Position numbers and translations under genes: made by a program
Shown: in pieces, positions 8,713 through 17,708 of the stretch
Layout of the letters: every line of letters begins with the position of its first letter
Numbering within the stretch: position 1 is the first letter of the stretch
The notes under the pieces: model-generated
Seen by the model: only the letters and a program-made list of their open reading frames with translations
Databases searched by the model: none
Told to the model about the DNA's origin: nothing
Assembly (NCBI RefSeq): GCF_900100435.1
Contig: NZ_FNEX01000008.1
Location: 124,001-188,000, forward strand
Source: Pedobacter sp. ok626
GTDB lineage: Bacteria; Bacteroidota; Bacteroidia; Sphingobacteriales; Sphingobacteriaceae
Direction: 5' to 3'
Length of the DNA stretch: 64,000 bases

Positions 8713-9594
8713 CAGCACTACCTTTAAAGCATCATTTACATTCCCCTTACTTAGCCATTGTTTAGCCAATTCATGCAACTCGCGTTCACGGTTATTTGCA
8801 TCACCGATGGTAGCATCAAATATTTCTTTTACTTCTTCATTGCCTTTTACCGCGTCGATCTCCTCATCAGTAGGTAAATGCTCTATATTACCAAGCATTC
8901 CAAGGTCATTCCCGGTCAATACTTTTGAGTTTCTCACTCCTTTAGGTAAAGCATCCACACCGATCCCCAAGGTAGTTAATGGCTTAGCCACTTTAAACAA
9001 ACTCTCCGGCGTAACCCGACAGTACCAGTCACCCCCTAAGCGCGCTACAAGATCTATTTTAGCTTGATCAATTTTGCCATCCTCATCTAAGATATCTTCA
9101 TTAATGTGAATGAGCTTAACTTCTGCCAGAATAAGATTACCTGCACCTGGGTTTTCTCCTAAATGAATCACTTCCCTTACCACACATTCCATCTGCACAG
9201 GCGCCTCAGCTACACGAGGTGGCTTAACCAATTGTGAAGGGAGCATTGTGAAACCGGCCTTTTCAAACTCGTTTACACCTTTTCCGTATTCGGTACTGGC
9301 CAAACTTGTTTGCTGTACCATCGCATAATTCACAATGTTAATCACACATTCCTTAACCTCCAGTACATTCTCTAAAGTATGTTTAGTGGTATTATCGCGC
9401 ACCCTCCTTGCCGGCGAAAAAACACACAGCGGCGGATTGGTACTAAACATGTTAAAAAAGCTAAAAGGACTAAGATTGATATTCCCGGCCTGATCTATAG
9501 TAGTGGCAAAACAAATTGGCCTCGGCGCAATTGCATACTGCATGTAGTTTTGCAATTGCGCCGGAGTCAACTCTGACGTATTTATCGTTAACAT
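8707..9594 (-). CDS. Flavin reductase family protein
   Basis: 295 residues with an FMN-binding split-barrel flavin reductase domain in the N-terminal 200: IAPRPICFATTIDQAGNINLSPFSFFN, CVFSPARR and the region with GENPGAGNLILAEV. The C-terminal about 90 residues form an extra helical segment. It begins 3 bases after the fumarylacetoacetate hydrolase gene, so the two form an operon within the tyrosine degradation region. Family members reduce FMN/FAD for a monooxygenase or act as FMN-containing oxidoreductases; which applies here is not visible. It may act on an aromatic catabolite (inference). Confidence 0.8.
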   Translation of the reverse strand: MLTINTSELTPAQLQNYMQYAIAPRPICFATTIDQAGNINLSPFSFFNMFSTNPPLCVFSPARRVRDNTTKHTLENVLEVKECVINIVNYAMVQQTSLASTEYGKGVNEFEKAGFTMLPSQLVKPPRVAEAPVQMECVVREVIHLGENPGAGNLILAEVKLIHINEDILDEDGKIDQAKIDLVARLGGDWYCRVTPESLFKVAKPLTTLGIGVDALPKGVRNSKVLTGNDLGMLGNIEHLPTDEEIDAVKGNEEVKEIFDATIGDANNRERELHELAKQWLSKGNVNDALKVVLL

Positions 9595-9597
9595 TCT

Positions 9598-10593
9598 CTA
9601 TTTTTTTAAGGCTAGAATAGAAAAGTCAGTATCTACTTTACGAATGGTATTACTTAAATGTCCAAGACCTGTAATCTCCATTTCTACCACATCACCATCT
9701 TGTAACCATTGTGGTTTAAAAGCTGGGTCGTTCAATAATCCGGTACCATTTAACTCCAGAAAGCAGCCTGTACCTACCGTACCAGAACCAATCACATCAC
9801 CAGGTAAAATATCTACACCATAAGCGCAACGCTCGATAATTTCGGCAAATGTCCAGTCCATATCAGCTGTACTACCTGCAGATACCTGAACACCATTAAC
9901 GATACAAGTCATTTTTAAATCGTAAACATTTCCAGTGTGTCCCGCTTTAGGCGCAGTTTTATAGGCTTCCAATTCATCTGGAGTAACCAACCATGGTCCA
10001 ATTACAGTAGAAAAATCTTTTCCTTTGGCAGGGCCTAAATTTAAAAGCATTTCTTCCATTTGAAGTGTTCTGGCGCTCATGTCATTCATTACCATATAAC
10101 CAGCGATGTAACTATCAGCTTCAGCAGCGGTAATGTTACGTCCTTTTTTACCGATAACTACTGCGACTTCCAATTCAAAGTCAAGCTTTTGGAAATGATC
10201 AGGCATACATTGAATTTCACCTGGCCCTTGAATAGCATTGTGGTTGGTAAAATAGAAAATTGGGTACTGATCAAACTCAGCAATCATATCTACTCTACGA
10301 TTTCTACGTGCTGCTGCTACATGCTGACGAAATGCGTAACCATCTCTGCATGATGTTGGGTGCGGAACAGGTGCTAATAATTCATAAAAAGCCTCCTCTT
10401 TAGCCTCCATTTGTCCGGCTTTGATTTGTGCATCTACTTTCTTAGCGCGATCCATCAATTCCTCTCCACCTTGCAAAAAGGCGTTCATTTCATCAGGAAT
10501 TTGTTTATCGCAGGAGTTTAAATTATAAATGTGTCCTTCTACAAAAACACCAAGGTGCTCTCTGTCTTCTGTTTTATAGGATACCAGCTTCAT
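9598..10593 (-). CDS. Fumarylacetoacetate hydrolase family protein (probable fumarylacetoacetase)
   Basis: 331 residues. Predicted to cleave fumarylacetoacetate to fumarate and acetoacetate, the last step of tyrosine degradation. Seen: FAH-fold core with the metal-binding acidic residues in KLDFELEVAVVIGKKG, the GYMVMNDMSAR segment, KGKDFSTVIGPWLVT, and the GDVIGSGTVGTGCFLEL motif. The N-terminal domain is shorter than in eukaryotic FAH (about 420), as in bacterial FAHD-like enzymes. Its place beside hmgA and hppD supports the specific assignment. No maleylacetoacetate isomerase gene is in the window. Confidence 0.85.
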   Translation of the reverse strand: MKLVSYKTEDREHLGVFVEGHIYNLNSCDKQIPDEMNAFLQGGEELMDRAKKVDAQIKAGQMEAKEEAFYELLAPVPHPTSCRDGYAFRQHVAAARRNRRVDMIAEFDQYPIFYFTNHNAIQGPGEIQCMPDHFQKLDFELEVAVVIGKKGRNITAAEADSYIAGYMVMNDMSARTLQMEEMLLNLGPAKGKDFSTVIGPWLVTPDELEAYKTAPKAGHTGNVYDLKMTCIVNGVQVSAGSTADMDWTFAEIIERCAYGVDILPGDVIGSGTVGTGCFLELNGTGLLNDPAFKPQWLQDGDVVEMEITGLGHLSNTIRKVDTDFSILALKK

Positions 10594-10625
10594 ATGTCAG
10601 TATTATTTATTTTTAAGTAGTTGCC

Positions 10626-10659
10626 CAAAGCTATATAAAATTAAACAAATGCCCGACAA
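10626..10659 (-). promoter_or_regulatory. Promoter for the fumarylacetoacetase operon
   Basis: On the minus strand TAGCTTTG (10633-10626) matches TAnnTTTG, with a TTG 23 bases upstream (10659-10657), at the long end of usual spacing. It lies 33 bases before the ATG at 10593. Confidence 0.45.
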
Positions 10660-10742
10660 TAATCAACGAAGTTAAAGCACAATGGCGGCGATTAAAAAGC
10701 CCACAGTAATCCATGTAACATTTATAGCTAAATAACATTCCT

Positions 10743-10769
10743 CAAAATAATATCTGTCTTATTATTTTG
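10743..10769. promoter_or_regulatory. Inverted repeat in the fah/hmgA divergent region
   Basis: Perfect 10-base arms CAAAATAATA (10743-10752) and TATTATTTTG (10760-10769) with a 7-base spacer. It lies in the 416-base divergent region 10594-11009, which holds no convincing gene. Candidate operator or transcript hairpin. Confidence 0.4.
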
Positions 10770-10944
10770 GTTATTACTGGATTTAATACTTAATTTAGCG
10801 GACGCAATAGAAAATGATAAAAAGCTGTTTCACATACCAAAATCAAGTAGCCACGCAAGCCCTGGCCGCCTTCAGGTATGCCATGCTTTCTAAGATCATT
10901 TTCGCTCAATATTCCATATAGCATTTCCTCTTTTAATGCCTTTT

Positions 10945-10969
10945 GATAAAACGTTTTCGTCGTTTTATC
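10945..10969. promoter_or_regulatory. Inverted repeat just upstream of hmgA
   Basis: Perfect 9-base arms GATAAAACG (10945-10953) and CGTTTTATC (10961-10969) with a 7-base spacer, 40 bases before the hmgA ATG. Same geometry as the repeat at 10743 but different sequence. Candidate regulator-binding site for tyrosine catabolism. Confidence 0.45.
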
Positions 10970-11009
10970 GTTATTACATATTATTCTAACCAATTAATTG
11001 AATGCTGTT

Positions 11010-12176
11010 ATGCCAATCTATCATACATTAGGATCTATTCCTCCTAAACGCCATACGGTTTTTCGTAAACCAGATGGAAAATTGTACGCCGAAGAACTGG
11101 TTTCCACAGAGGGGTTTTCAAGTTTATATTCTCTTGTTTACCACTGTCACCCGCCTACCATTGTAAAAGCCTTAGGCGAACCTTATTCTGTTGAGCCTAA
11201 AATCGCAAGAGAAAAGCACTTAAAACATACCAGTCTGATCGGCTTTAATATTAAGCCGGAAGATGACTATTTAAAAAGTCGCAAGCCAGTTCTTGTAAAC
11301 AGCGACCTGCACATTTCATTGGCCGCACCAAGAAAATCTATGACTGATTATTTTTACAAAAACAGTCAGGCTGATGAGGTGATCTTTATCCATGAAGGTT
11401 CTGGAACGCTAAAAACAGGATTTGGAAAAATATATTTTAAATATGGCGATTACCTCGTAATCCCGAGAGGAACCATCTACCAGCTGGAGTTTAATGATGA
11501 GAAAAACAGGCTATTCATTGTAGAAAGCTTTAGCCCAATACGTACACCAAAACGTTACAGAAATGCTTTTGGACAGCTAGAAGAGCATTCTCCATTTTGC
11601 GAAAGAGACATTAGACGTCCCCAAGATCTGGAAACAATTGATGAATATGGTGATTTTAAAGTACTCATCAAAAAACAAGGTATTATGTATCCATATACTT
11701 ATGGTACACATCCTTTTGATTTTGTAGGTTGGGATGGCTTCCATTATCCATGGGCATTTTCTATCCATGATTTTGAGCCAATTACCGGCAGACTACATCA
11801 ACCACCTCCAGTTCACCAGACTTTTGAAGGACATAATTTTGTGATCTGTTCATTTGTTCCTCGTAAATATGATTATCATCCTTTGTCTATCCCTGCTCCT
11901 TATAACCATAGCAATGTAGATAGCGATGAGGTATTGTATTATGTTGATGGTGACTTTATGAGCAGAAAAAGTGTGGTAAAAGGACAGATCACCTTACATC
12001 CAGGGGGTATACCTCATGGTCCACACCCAGGCACCGTTGAGAAATCAATTGGAAAAGAAAGCACAGAGGAGCTGGCAGTAATGATTGATCCTTTCCGCCC
12101 TTTAATGTTAACGGAAGATGCGGTAAATATTGAGGATGAGAGTTATCATCGGAGCTGGCAAGAAAACATTGAATAG
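11010..12176 (+). CDS. hmgA: Homogentisate 1,2-dioxygenase
   Basis: Opens the homogentisate ring to maleylacetoacetate using Fe(II) and O2 in the cytoplasm. 388 residues from the ATG at 11010; a TTG four codons upstream (10998) also keeps the frame, but homologues typically begin at the MPIYHTLG sequence. Seen: the N-terminal cupin region with VIFIHEGSGTLKTGFG and GDYLVIPRGT, and the C-terminal cupin with PPVHQTFEGHNFVIC and the metal-binding GGIPHGPHPG. The protein is shorter than animal HGD (about 445), as usual in Bacteroidota. hppD follows 40 bases downstream, presumably co-transcribed. Confidence 0.93.
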   Translation: MPIYHTLGSIPPKRHTVFRKPDGKLYAEELVSTEGFSSLYSLVYHCHPPTIVKALGEPYSVEPKIAREKHLKHTSLIGFNIKPEDDYLKSRKPVLVNSDLHISLAAPRKSMTDYFYKNSQADEVIFIHEGSGTLKTGFGKIYFKYGDYLVIPRGTIYQLEFNDEKNRLFIVESFSPIRTPKRYRNAFGQLEEHSPFCERDIRRPQDLETIDEYGDFKVLIKKQGIMYPYTYGTHPFDFVGWDGFHYPWAFSIHDFEPITGRLHQPPPVHQTFEGHNFVICSFVPRKYDYHPLSIPAPYNHSNVDSDEVLYYVDGDFMSRKSVVKGQITLHPGGIPHGPHPGTVEKSIGKESTEELAVMIDPFRPLMLTEDAVNIEDESYHRSWQENIE

Positions 12177-12216
12177 AAAAAATTAAGAAACTAACTTATT
12201 ATTATAAAGAACTAAG

Positions 12217-13347
12217 ATGTCAACACAAACATTTGCAGAAAAAATTGCCAAAGCGCAAGATTTTCTTCCAATAAATGGAACGGATTATATAGAATTTTAT
12301 GTGGGTAATGCTAAGCAGGCTGCTCATTATTACAAAACAGCCTTTGGTTTCCAGTCGCTAGCTTATGCTGGTCCGGAAACAGGGGTACGTGATCGTGCTT
12401 CTTATGTATTGAAGCAAGGAAAAATCAGATTGGTATTAACTACGGCATTAAAATCAGAAAGCCCTATCGCTGAACATGTAAAATTGCATGGTGATGGTGT
12501 TAAAATTCTGGCACTTTGGGTAGATGATGCTTATAGCGCATTTGAGGAAACCACTAAACGTGGTGGAAAACCTTATATGGAACCAGTAACGCTTACTGAT
12601 GAGCACGGTGAAGTTCGTATGTCGGGTATTTATACCTATGGCGAAACTGTACACATGTTTATTGAACGCAAAAATTACACAGGTTCCTTTTTACCGGGTT
12701 ATAGAGATTGGAATAGTGATTACAATCCTTCAGAAGCAGGATTGCTGTACATAGATCATTGCGTGGGTAATGTTGGCTGGAACAGAATGAATGAGACGGT
12801 AAAATGGTACGAGGATGTGATGGGTTTTGTGAATATCCTTTCATTTGATGACAAACAAATCAATACTGAATACTCCGCATTGATGAGTAAGGTAATGAGT
12901 AATGGAAACGGATTCTCAAAATTCCCAATCAACGAGCCAGCCGAAGGGAAAAAGAAATCACAGATTGAAGAATATTTAGAATTTTACGAAGGCGAAGGGG
13001 TGCAACACATTGCGGTAGCTACAAAAGATATTTTGACTACAGTAAAGGAATTAAAAGCTCGAGGGGTTGAGTTTTTAAGTGCACCCCCTGAAGCCTACTA
13101 CAATATGATGCCAGAAAGAGTTGGCGAAATTGATGAGGAAATCGCCCAACTTAAGGAGTTGGGAATATTGGTGGATTGTGACGAAGAAGGTTATTTACTG
13201 CAGATTTTCACAAAACCTGTAGAAGATCGTCCAACCTTATTTTTCGAGATTATTCAGCGTAAAGGTGCCCAATCATTTGGCGCCGGTAACTTCAAAGCCT
13301 TATTTGAGTCTTTAGAACGCGAACAGGAACTAAGAGGAAACTTATAA
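12217..13347 (+). CDS. hppD: 4-hydroxyphenylpyruvate dioxygenase
   Basis: Converts 4-hydroxyphenylpyruvate to homogentisate (Fe(II), O2, decarboxylation plus ring migration), supplying the substrate of the preceding hmgA. 376 residues, two vicinal-oxygen-chelate domains: N-terminal from NGTDYIEFYVGNAKQAAHYY and C-terminal from YIDHCVGNV. Iron ligands are visible as His in DHCVGNV, His in VQHIAVATKD and Glu in LFFEIIQRKG. The C-terminal GAGNFKALFESLEREQ is the family's typical closing helix. A strong terminator follows, ending the hmgA-hppD unit. Confidence 0.96.
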   Translation: MSTQTFAEKIAKAQDFLPINGTDYIEFYVGNAKQAAHYYKTAFGFQSLAYAGPETGVRDRASYVLKQGKIRLVLTTALKSESPIAEHVKLHGDGVKILALWVDDAYSAFEETTKRGGKPYMEPVTLTDEHGEVRMSGIYTYGETVHMFIERKNYTGSFLPGYRDWNSDYNPSEAGLLYIDHCVGNVGWNRMNETVKWYEDVMGFVNILSFDDKQINTEYSALMSKVMSNGNGFSKFPINEPAEGKKKSQIEEYLEFYEGEGVQHIAVATKDILTTVKELKARGVEFLSAPPEAYYNMMPERVGEIDEEIAQLKELGILVDCDEEGYLLQIFTKPVEDRPTLFFEIIQRKGAQSFGAGNFKALFESLEREQELRGNL

Positions 13348-13373
13348 AAACCTCTTATTCATTTAAAAACGGG

Positions 13374-13406
13374 ACGGACAACCTTTTTTGGTTGTCCGTT
13401 TTTTTA
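13374..13406 (+). terminator. Rho-independent terminator after hppD
   Basis: Ten-base perfect stem ACGGACAACC (13374-13383) / GGTTGTCCGT (13390-13399), six-T loop, then a T run to about 13405. Confidence 0.92.
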
Positions 13407-13469
13407 TAGGTTCCATTCCGCGATTTAAAAAAAATAGTTATTTTCGAAGCTTAAGGCAATACGCGGGGA

Positions 13470-14390
13470 ATGGAAATCAACATACTTTACAGATCAAAGC
13501 TTTTTTTTACCAGATTTGGCGCTGCTTTTAAGCTATTCCAAAAAAATGACCCACTACGCTTAGCAGGTGCAACAGCCTTCTTTACAAACTTTGCTCTTCC
13601 CCCAATTCTATTAATCCTAATTCGCTTATTTGGCTTTTTTATTGACAGAAAAGAACTAGCAAGGCGTCTTTTCGAACGACTAGCAAACATTTTAGACGAT
13701 AGCAGCACCTTGCAGGTCCGACAAACACTAAGAAATATCAGAGGCATAGATCAGCACTGGTATGCCACGCTTTTGAGCTTTGTTTTTTTTCTTTTTGTGG
13801 CGACTACACTATTTAGTGTCATTAAAAATTCCATGGACCAAATCTGGTCTATAGGCATCAAAGAGCATTCAAGTTTCATGTTTAAAATGAAATTACGTGG
13901 CCGCTCCATGATTATTATATTGTTAGCAGGGATCTTGTTCTTTGTAGGCCTACTCACAGACAGTGTACAAGGTTTTATCAGTACGTATGTGAACACAGCT
14001 TCTCCCACTTTTGGAAAAGCATTCTTATCCGTCCTTAATCAACTTTTATTTATTGCGATCGTTACCACCTGGTTCTCTGTCCTTTTTAAATTCTTAACCA
14101 ACGGAAGGCCAACCTGGAACGCAGCCATCAGAGGCGGCCTACTCACAGGAATATTATTTACGATAGGCAAATACCTATTGCGCATACTGCTCCCATTAAG
14201 CGGCATCGGCAATATTTATGGGACATCGGGATCAATTGTATTGATTATGCTCTTTGTATTTTATTCTTCCTTTATATTTTACTTCGGTGCCTGCTACGTA
14301 AAGATATTGAGCGACGACAGAGAAACGCCAATACGGCCTATCAAAGGGGCATTTAATTACGAAATAAAAGAAGTGACAAAAAATACTTAA
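13470..14390 (+). CDS. YihY/virulence factor BrkB family membrane protein
   Basis: 306 residues with about six transmembrane helices. Seen: the N-terminal family segment LRLAGATAFFTNFALPPILLIL, a central KMKLRGRSMIIILLAGILF helix, and the C-terminal GNIYGTSGSIVLIMLFVFYSSFIFYFGACYVK region typical of the family (formerly mis-called RNase BN). Function is not established; family members are inner-membrane proteins of unknown transport role. Starts with ATG at 13470 after the hppD terminator, so it has its own promoter. Confidence 0.87.
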   Translation: MEINILYRSKLFFTRFGAAFKLFQKNDPLRLAGATAFFTNFALPPILLILIRLFGFFIDRKELARRLFERLANILDDSSTLQVRQTLRNIRGIDQHWYATLLSFVFFLFVATTLFSVIKNSMDQIWSIGIKEHSSFMFKMKLRGRSMIIILLAGILFFVGLLTDSVQGFISTYVNTASPTFGKAFLSVLNQLLFIAIVTTWFSVLFKFLTNGRPTWNAAIRGGLLTGILFTIGKYLLRILLPLSGIGNIYGTSGSIVLIMLFVFYSSFIFYFGACYVKILSDDRETPIRPIKGAFNYEIKEVTKNT

Positions 14391-14399
14391 AACGCATGA

Positions 14400-14672
14400 T
14401 TACCTCAATGCGACTTGTTCAAAACCCTGCATTTCGAACACAGCTAACTTGTTGAGTAAGTTGTAATGTAATGTTCCAAAGAAATTGACTATTCCGTCCT
14501 TATTCTTTCCCTCAATACAGATACTTTCTTTTACAATCTCCTTGTGTCTTAAATACTGCTCAGAAAGAATTAATTCTTCATCCTGAATGGTGACATCAGC
14601 AGCATCGATTGAAAACTGTTTTAGAAGCTCCGAAAAGCTTTTTCCATTTAAAAGCAACTCTTTAATTTTCAT
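14400..14672 (-). CDS. Small protein of unknown function (90 aa)
   Basis: 90 residues, no family recognised. Mixed alpha/beta character, acidic N-terminal half (KIKELLLNGKSFSELLKQF, then DAADVTIQDEELIL), no signal peptide or membrane segment, and two Cys-poor halves (one Cys). It has an ATG with an AT-rich leader and ends 10 bases from the convergent BrkB gene. Codon use resembles its neighbours, so it is likely real. Confidence 0.6.
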   Translation of the reverse strand: MKIKELLLNGKSFSELLKQFSIDAADVTIQDEELILSEQYLRHKEIVKESICIEGKNKDGIVNFFGTLHYNLLNKLAVFEMQGFEQVALR

Positions 14673-14783
14673 AGCCGTATATAATTAAGTTAGGGAGAAT
14701 TAACAGATCAATTATAACGCCAAAAAGAAAGGGTAAACTACTAGAATTTACCCTTTTACACAAAATGTGGAAAACTTTTATTT

Positions 14784-15371
14784 TTAGAACAGCTTGTAAG
14801 CCAATCCTAAAGTAAACAGACTCAATTTTGTATCGTCATACCCATTTTTTCCAATTTTAGAAAGTCCGGTTTCATACCTTAAATCAAAACCAAGGTTACC
14901 AACATCCAGACCTGCACCAAATTGCCATGCAAAGTTTTGACCTTTAAAATCGCCTTTAAATGCACTTCCTGCAGCATCCTTTAAAGATTGATCATCACTT
15001 AATACAAACGATACTACAGGACCTGTATTTAGGCGTAGGCCAACCCCTGCTGCACCAAACTTAGTACCAACAAGAATTGGTACATCCATACTGGTAAATT
15101 TCACTTTATTTTCCTGACCTGATGCATCCTTTAATGTTGAGTTTTTACCACTCAGATACAACTCCGGTTGCAAATGTATACCTGCTGCACCTATACGTGT
15201 CCATAGACCAACATAATAACCGGCTCTATTGTCACTACTGAAAGTATTTTCTGTACTTAATTTAGAAAGATTTGCTCCACCTTTAAGGCCCAATTGAAAA
15301 CTAGGCAATATCTGACTAAATGCAGCCAGATTTAAAGAGAGAAACAATGCGGATAAAATTATTTTTTTCAT
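14784..15371 (-). CDS. PorT-family outer-membrane beta-barrel protein
   Basis: 195 residues with a signal peptide (KKIILSALFLSLNLAAFSQ) and a small beta barrel of the outer-membrane PorT/OmpW-like type: LGLKGGANLSKLS at the start of the barrel, repeated amphipathic strands with alternating aromatics (GYYVGLWTRIG, IHLQPELYLSG, VGLRLNTGPVVSF, FAWQFGAGLDVGNLGFDLRYETGL) and a terminal aromatic residue (LGLAYKLF), the BAM recognition signal. Function unknown; such barrels are numerous in Bacteroidota. No partner gene is adjacent. Confidence 0.85.
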   Translation of the reverse strand: MKKIILSALFLSLNLAAFSQILPSFQLGLKGGANLSKLSTENTFSSDNRAGYYVGLWTRIGAAGIHLQPELYLSGKNSTLKDASGQENKVKFTSMDVPILVGTKFGAAGVGLRLNTGPVVSFVLSDDQSLKDAAGSAFKGDFKGQNFAWQFGAGLDVGNLGFDLRYETGLSKIGKNGYDDTKLSLFTLGLAYKLF

Positions 15372-15514
15372 ATGTGTGATAAGTTTATGATTAAATTATC
15401 TATGTAAAACTAAGAATTTTTTTCAATTGAAAACTAATTTACGTAGTTTTATATCTACGCCCTCAATAATGCCCCAAACACTTTCAGCGCTGTTAATGAC
15501 CTTTATCAATTTGA

Positions 15515-17281
15515 ATGGACTTCAACTTTAATTCGTACGCCATTACGCTAGTTTTTTGTGGCATTGTTACTCTTTTTTTTTCGTATCGGTTATTTCAGAA
15601 AAAAGGCGAAGCTGTTCGATTATTTGGTTTCATGCTACTATCCAATGCCATTTGGTCGTTAGGTTATGGCTTTGAACTCGCAAGTGATTCTTTAAGTCAA
15701 GTTCGCTTTTTCATCAACATTGAATACTTAGGTATAACAACGCTACCAGTAAATTGGTTTTTATTTTGTTTACATCTGGCCGGTAAAGATCGCTGGTACA
15801 AGAAACCCTTAAACCTGGCCGCTTTGCTGAGCGTATCCATACTCACCATATTATTGGTATGGACAAACGATTACCATCACTTACAATACAAAAGTCTAAA
15901 TCTTGATCATTCCGGTCCCTTCCCCACACTCGTCATAGAACCAGGTATCTGGTATAGGTGTTTCACCGTATATTTCTACCTCCTTATGGGGACAGGAAGT
16001 TATCTCATCCTTTCTACCTTCCGAAAAGCGGATGCCATTTATAGAAGGCAAAACTATACTATATTTATTGCCGCGTTAATCCCCTGGATGGTCAACCTCG
16101 CCTATTTGGTAGGCATACGCCCCTTTAACAATCTAGACCTTACTCCTTTTGCATTTATTGTTGCCATTTCTTTGATTTCAGTGGCTATTTATCGATTTAA
16201 ATTATTTGATATTCTTCCTGTAGCCAGAGAAAAAGTATTAGACCTTATTCAGGACGGCTACCTTGTTTTAGATGGCAAAAACAGGGTAATTGATTGCAAC
16301 CTGGCTTTCAAAAAATATCTTCCTGAAGCTAAAAAGGGTAAGATCATTGGGGAGCAGATCGAATCCTTATTCCCTCAACAAGACGAATTACTTGATTTTC
16401 TAAAAGATAACCGTTCAGGGAAAATTGAAATGCAAGTCCAAATTCGCAAAGAGACATTTGACCTGGAAGCAGATATCATGTACCTAAATCATAACCAACT
16501 GAACAACGAGGCTACAGTTATAAAACTTCAGGATTTAACCGCTGTAAGGACGGAAGCTTTAAAATCCAAACAACAAACAGAGGAACTTAAAAAGCTAAAC
16601 CAATTAAAGGACAGGATATTTTCTATCATCGCACATGACCTTAGGGGACCTTTGGTAAATTTATCCGAAGTATTGAAAATGGTCAATACGGACATGATCA
16701 CTGTTGAGGAATTCAAAACGCTTTCTCCAAAGCTCAGCAGAGATATTCTTTACACCACTGATCTTTTAGAGAATATTTTACATTGGTCAAGAAGCCAGCT
16801 AAAAGGCTATGGGATCAATAAAACACATTTCGAATTGAGGAACATGATCATCAACGAAGTGAATTACCACCTACCTTCGGCAACGATAAAACGTATTCAT
16901 ATCATACATGATGTATTTCCAGGGATGATTGTATACGCCGATATGCTGATGATACAAATTGTAGTCAGGAATATCCTAAACAACTCCATTAAGTTTTGCA
17001 ATGAAGAGTGTGAAATTAAGATTACGGCTGTCTACAACGAAGACTATCAGATGATTCTATCTATCGAAGACAACGGAATGGGCATATCAAAAGACGCATT
17101 AAAATTGCTGATCAATGGTTCCAGCGTTTCGACAAGAGGTACCATGAATGAAAAAGGGACTGGTCTCGGTTTGGTGATCTGCAAAGATTTTATGGAACGG
17201 AACAGCGGAAAAATGGAAGTAACCAGTGAAATTGGTAAGGGCACCAAATTTCAGCTGTTCCTTCCCGTTAATGAAATGTAA
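15515..17281 (+). CDS. Sensor histidine kinase with 7TM N-terminus and PAS domain (orphan)
   Basis: 588 residues. An N-terminal block of about seven transmembrane helices (residues 8-225) resembles the histidine-kinase N-terminal 7TM module. A PAS-like domain follows (about 235-335: ILVL-type DGYLVLDGKNRVIDCN), then a coiled linker, HisKA with phospho-acceptor His374 in IIAHDLRGPLVNL, and HATPase_c with N box NNSIKFCNEE, G1 box EDNGMGIS and G2 box GTGLGLVICKDF. All catalytic motifs look intact. There is no response regulator next to it. Ligand unknown. The short convergent gene at 17298 ends 17 bases away. Confidence 0.9.
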   Translation: MDFNFNSYAITLVFCGIVTLFFSYRLFQKKGEAVRLFGFMLLSNAIWSLGYGFELASDSLSQVRFFINIEYLGITTLPVNWFLFCLHLAGKDRWYKKPLNLAALLSVSILTILLVWTNDYHHLQYKSLNLDHSGPFPTLVIEPGIWYRCFTVYFYLLMGTGSYLILSTFRKADAIYRRQNYTIFIAALIPWMVNLAYLVGIRPFNNLDLTPFAFIVAISLISVAIYRFKLFDILPVAREKVLDLIQDGYLVLDGKNRVIDCNLAFKKYLPEAKKGKIIGEQIESLFPQQDELLDFLKDNRSGKIEMQVQIRKETFDLEADIMYLNHNQLNNEATVIKLQDLTAVRTEALKSKQQTEELKKLNQLKDRIFSIIAHDLRGPLVNLSEVLKMVNTDMITVEEFKTLSPKLSRDILYTTDLLENILHWSRSQLKGYGINKTHFELRNMIINEVNYHLPSATIKRIHIIHDVFPGMIVYADMLMIQIVVRNILNNSIKFCNEECEIKITAVYNEDYQMILSIEDNGMGISKDALKLLINGSSVSTRGTMNEKGTGLGLVICKDFMERNSGKMEVTSEIGKGTKFQLFLPVNEM

Positions 17282-17297
17282 AACCTAACACACGAGC

Positions 17298-17597
17298 TTA
17301 TTGTCCTGTTGCGCCATTAATAGCTTGCTGTTCTTTTAGCGCATCTACATTATTTTTGTCTCCAAAATTATTGGTTTTATCTTCAAAATATGCCAAGATC
17401 GCCACAATAGTATCCAGGTTATCTGCTACCCGTTGATGCATATCAGAAAGATCTTTATCCAATCTTTTGTCTCCCAGCTCTATATTGTCAACTTCAATTT
17501 TCCCTATTTTTTGAATAATTGCCTGTTGTGAGTGTTGCAAATCGCCCAACTCTCTTACAATCTTCTCCATTAATTCAAACTTTTTTAAAGTATCCAT
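17298..17597 (-). CDS. Small helical protein of unknown function (99 aa)
   Basis: 99 residues, strongly charged and helical (heptad-like pattern over residues 1-75: LKKFELMEKIVRELGDLQ, then KIEVDNIELGDKRLDKDL), no signal peptide, no membrane span and a polar, Asn/Gln-rich tail. No family recognised. It is convergent with the histidine kinase and divergent from the TPR gene. Likely a cytoplasmic coiled-coil protein. Confidence 0.6.
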   Translation of the reverse strand: MDTLKKFELMEKIVRELGDLQHSQQAIIQKIGKIEVDNIELGDKRLDKDLSDMHQRVADNLDTIVAILAYFEDKTNNFGDKNNVDALKEQQAINGATGQ

Positions 17598-17670
17598 ATC
17601 TCAATTTTTAAAAGATTAACGTTCTATTTACTACTTAATGAACCAATTATCTGGCCAATATGTTTTAATT

Positions 17671-17702
17671 TTTGGTAGTACATGTTGTTTTTGCTAATTT
17701 TC
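17671..17702 (+). promoter_or_regulatory. Promoter for the TPR gene, decides its start
   Basis: TTTG at 17671-17674 and TAATTTTC at 17695-17702 (one mismatch from TAnnTTTG) with a 20-base spacer. It lies downstream of the first in-frame ATG (17682), supporting the ATG at 17709 as the real start. Confidence 0.45.
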
Positions 17703-17708
17703 CGACCT

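Noticed and set aside
10790..10993. 67-codon minus-strand ORF in the fah/hmgA gap
   Set aside because: No recognisable domain, no clear initiation region, and it covers the candidate operator upstream of hmgA; probably a chance ORF.
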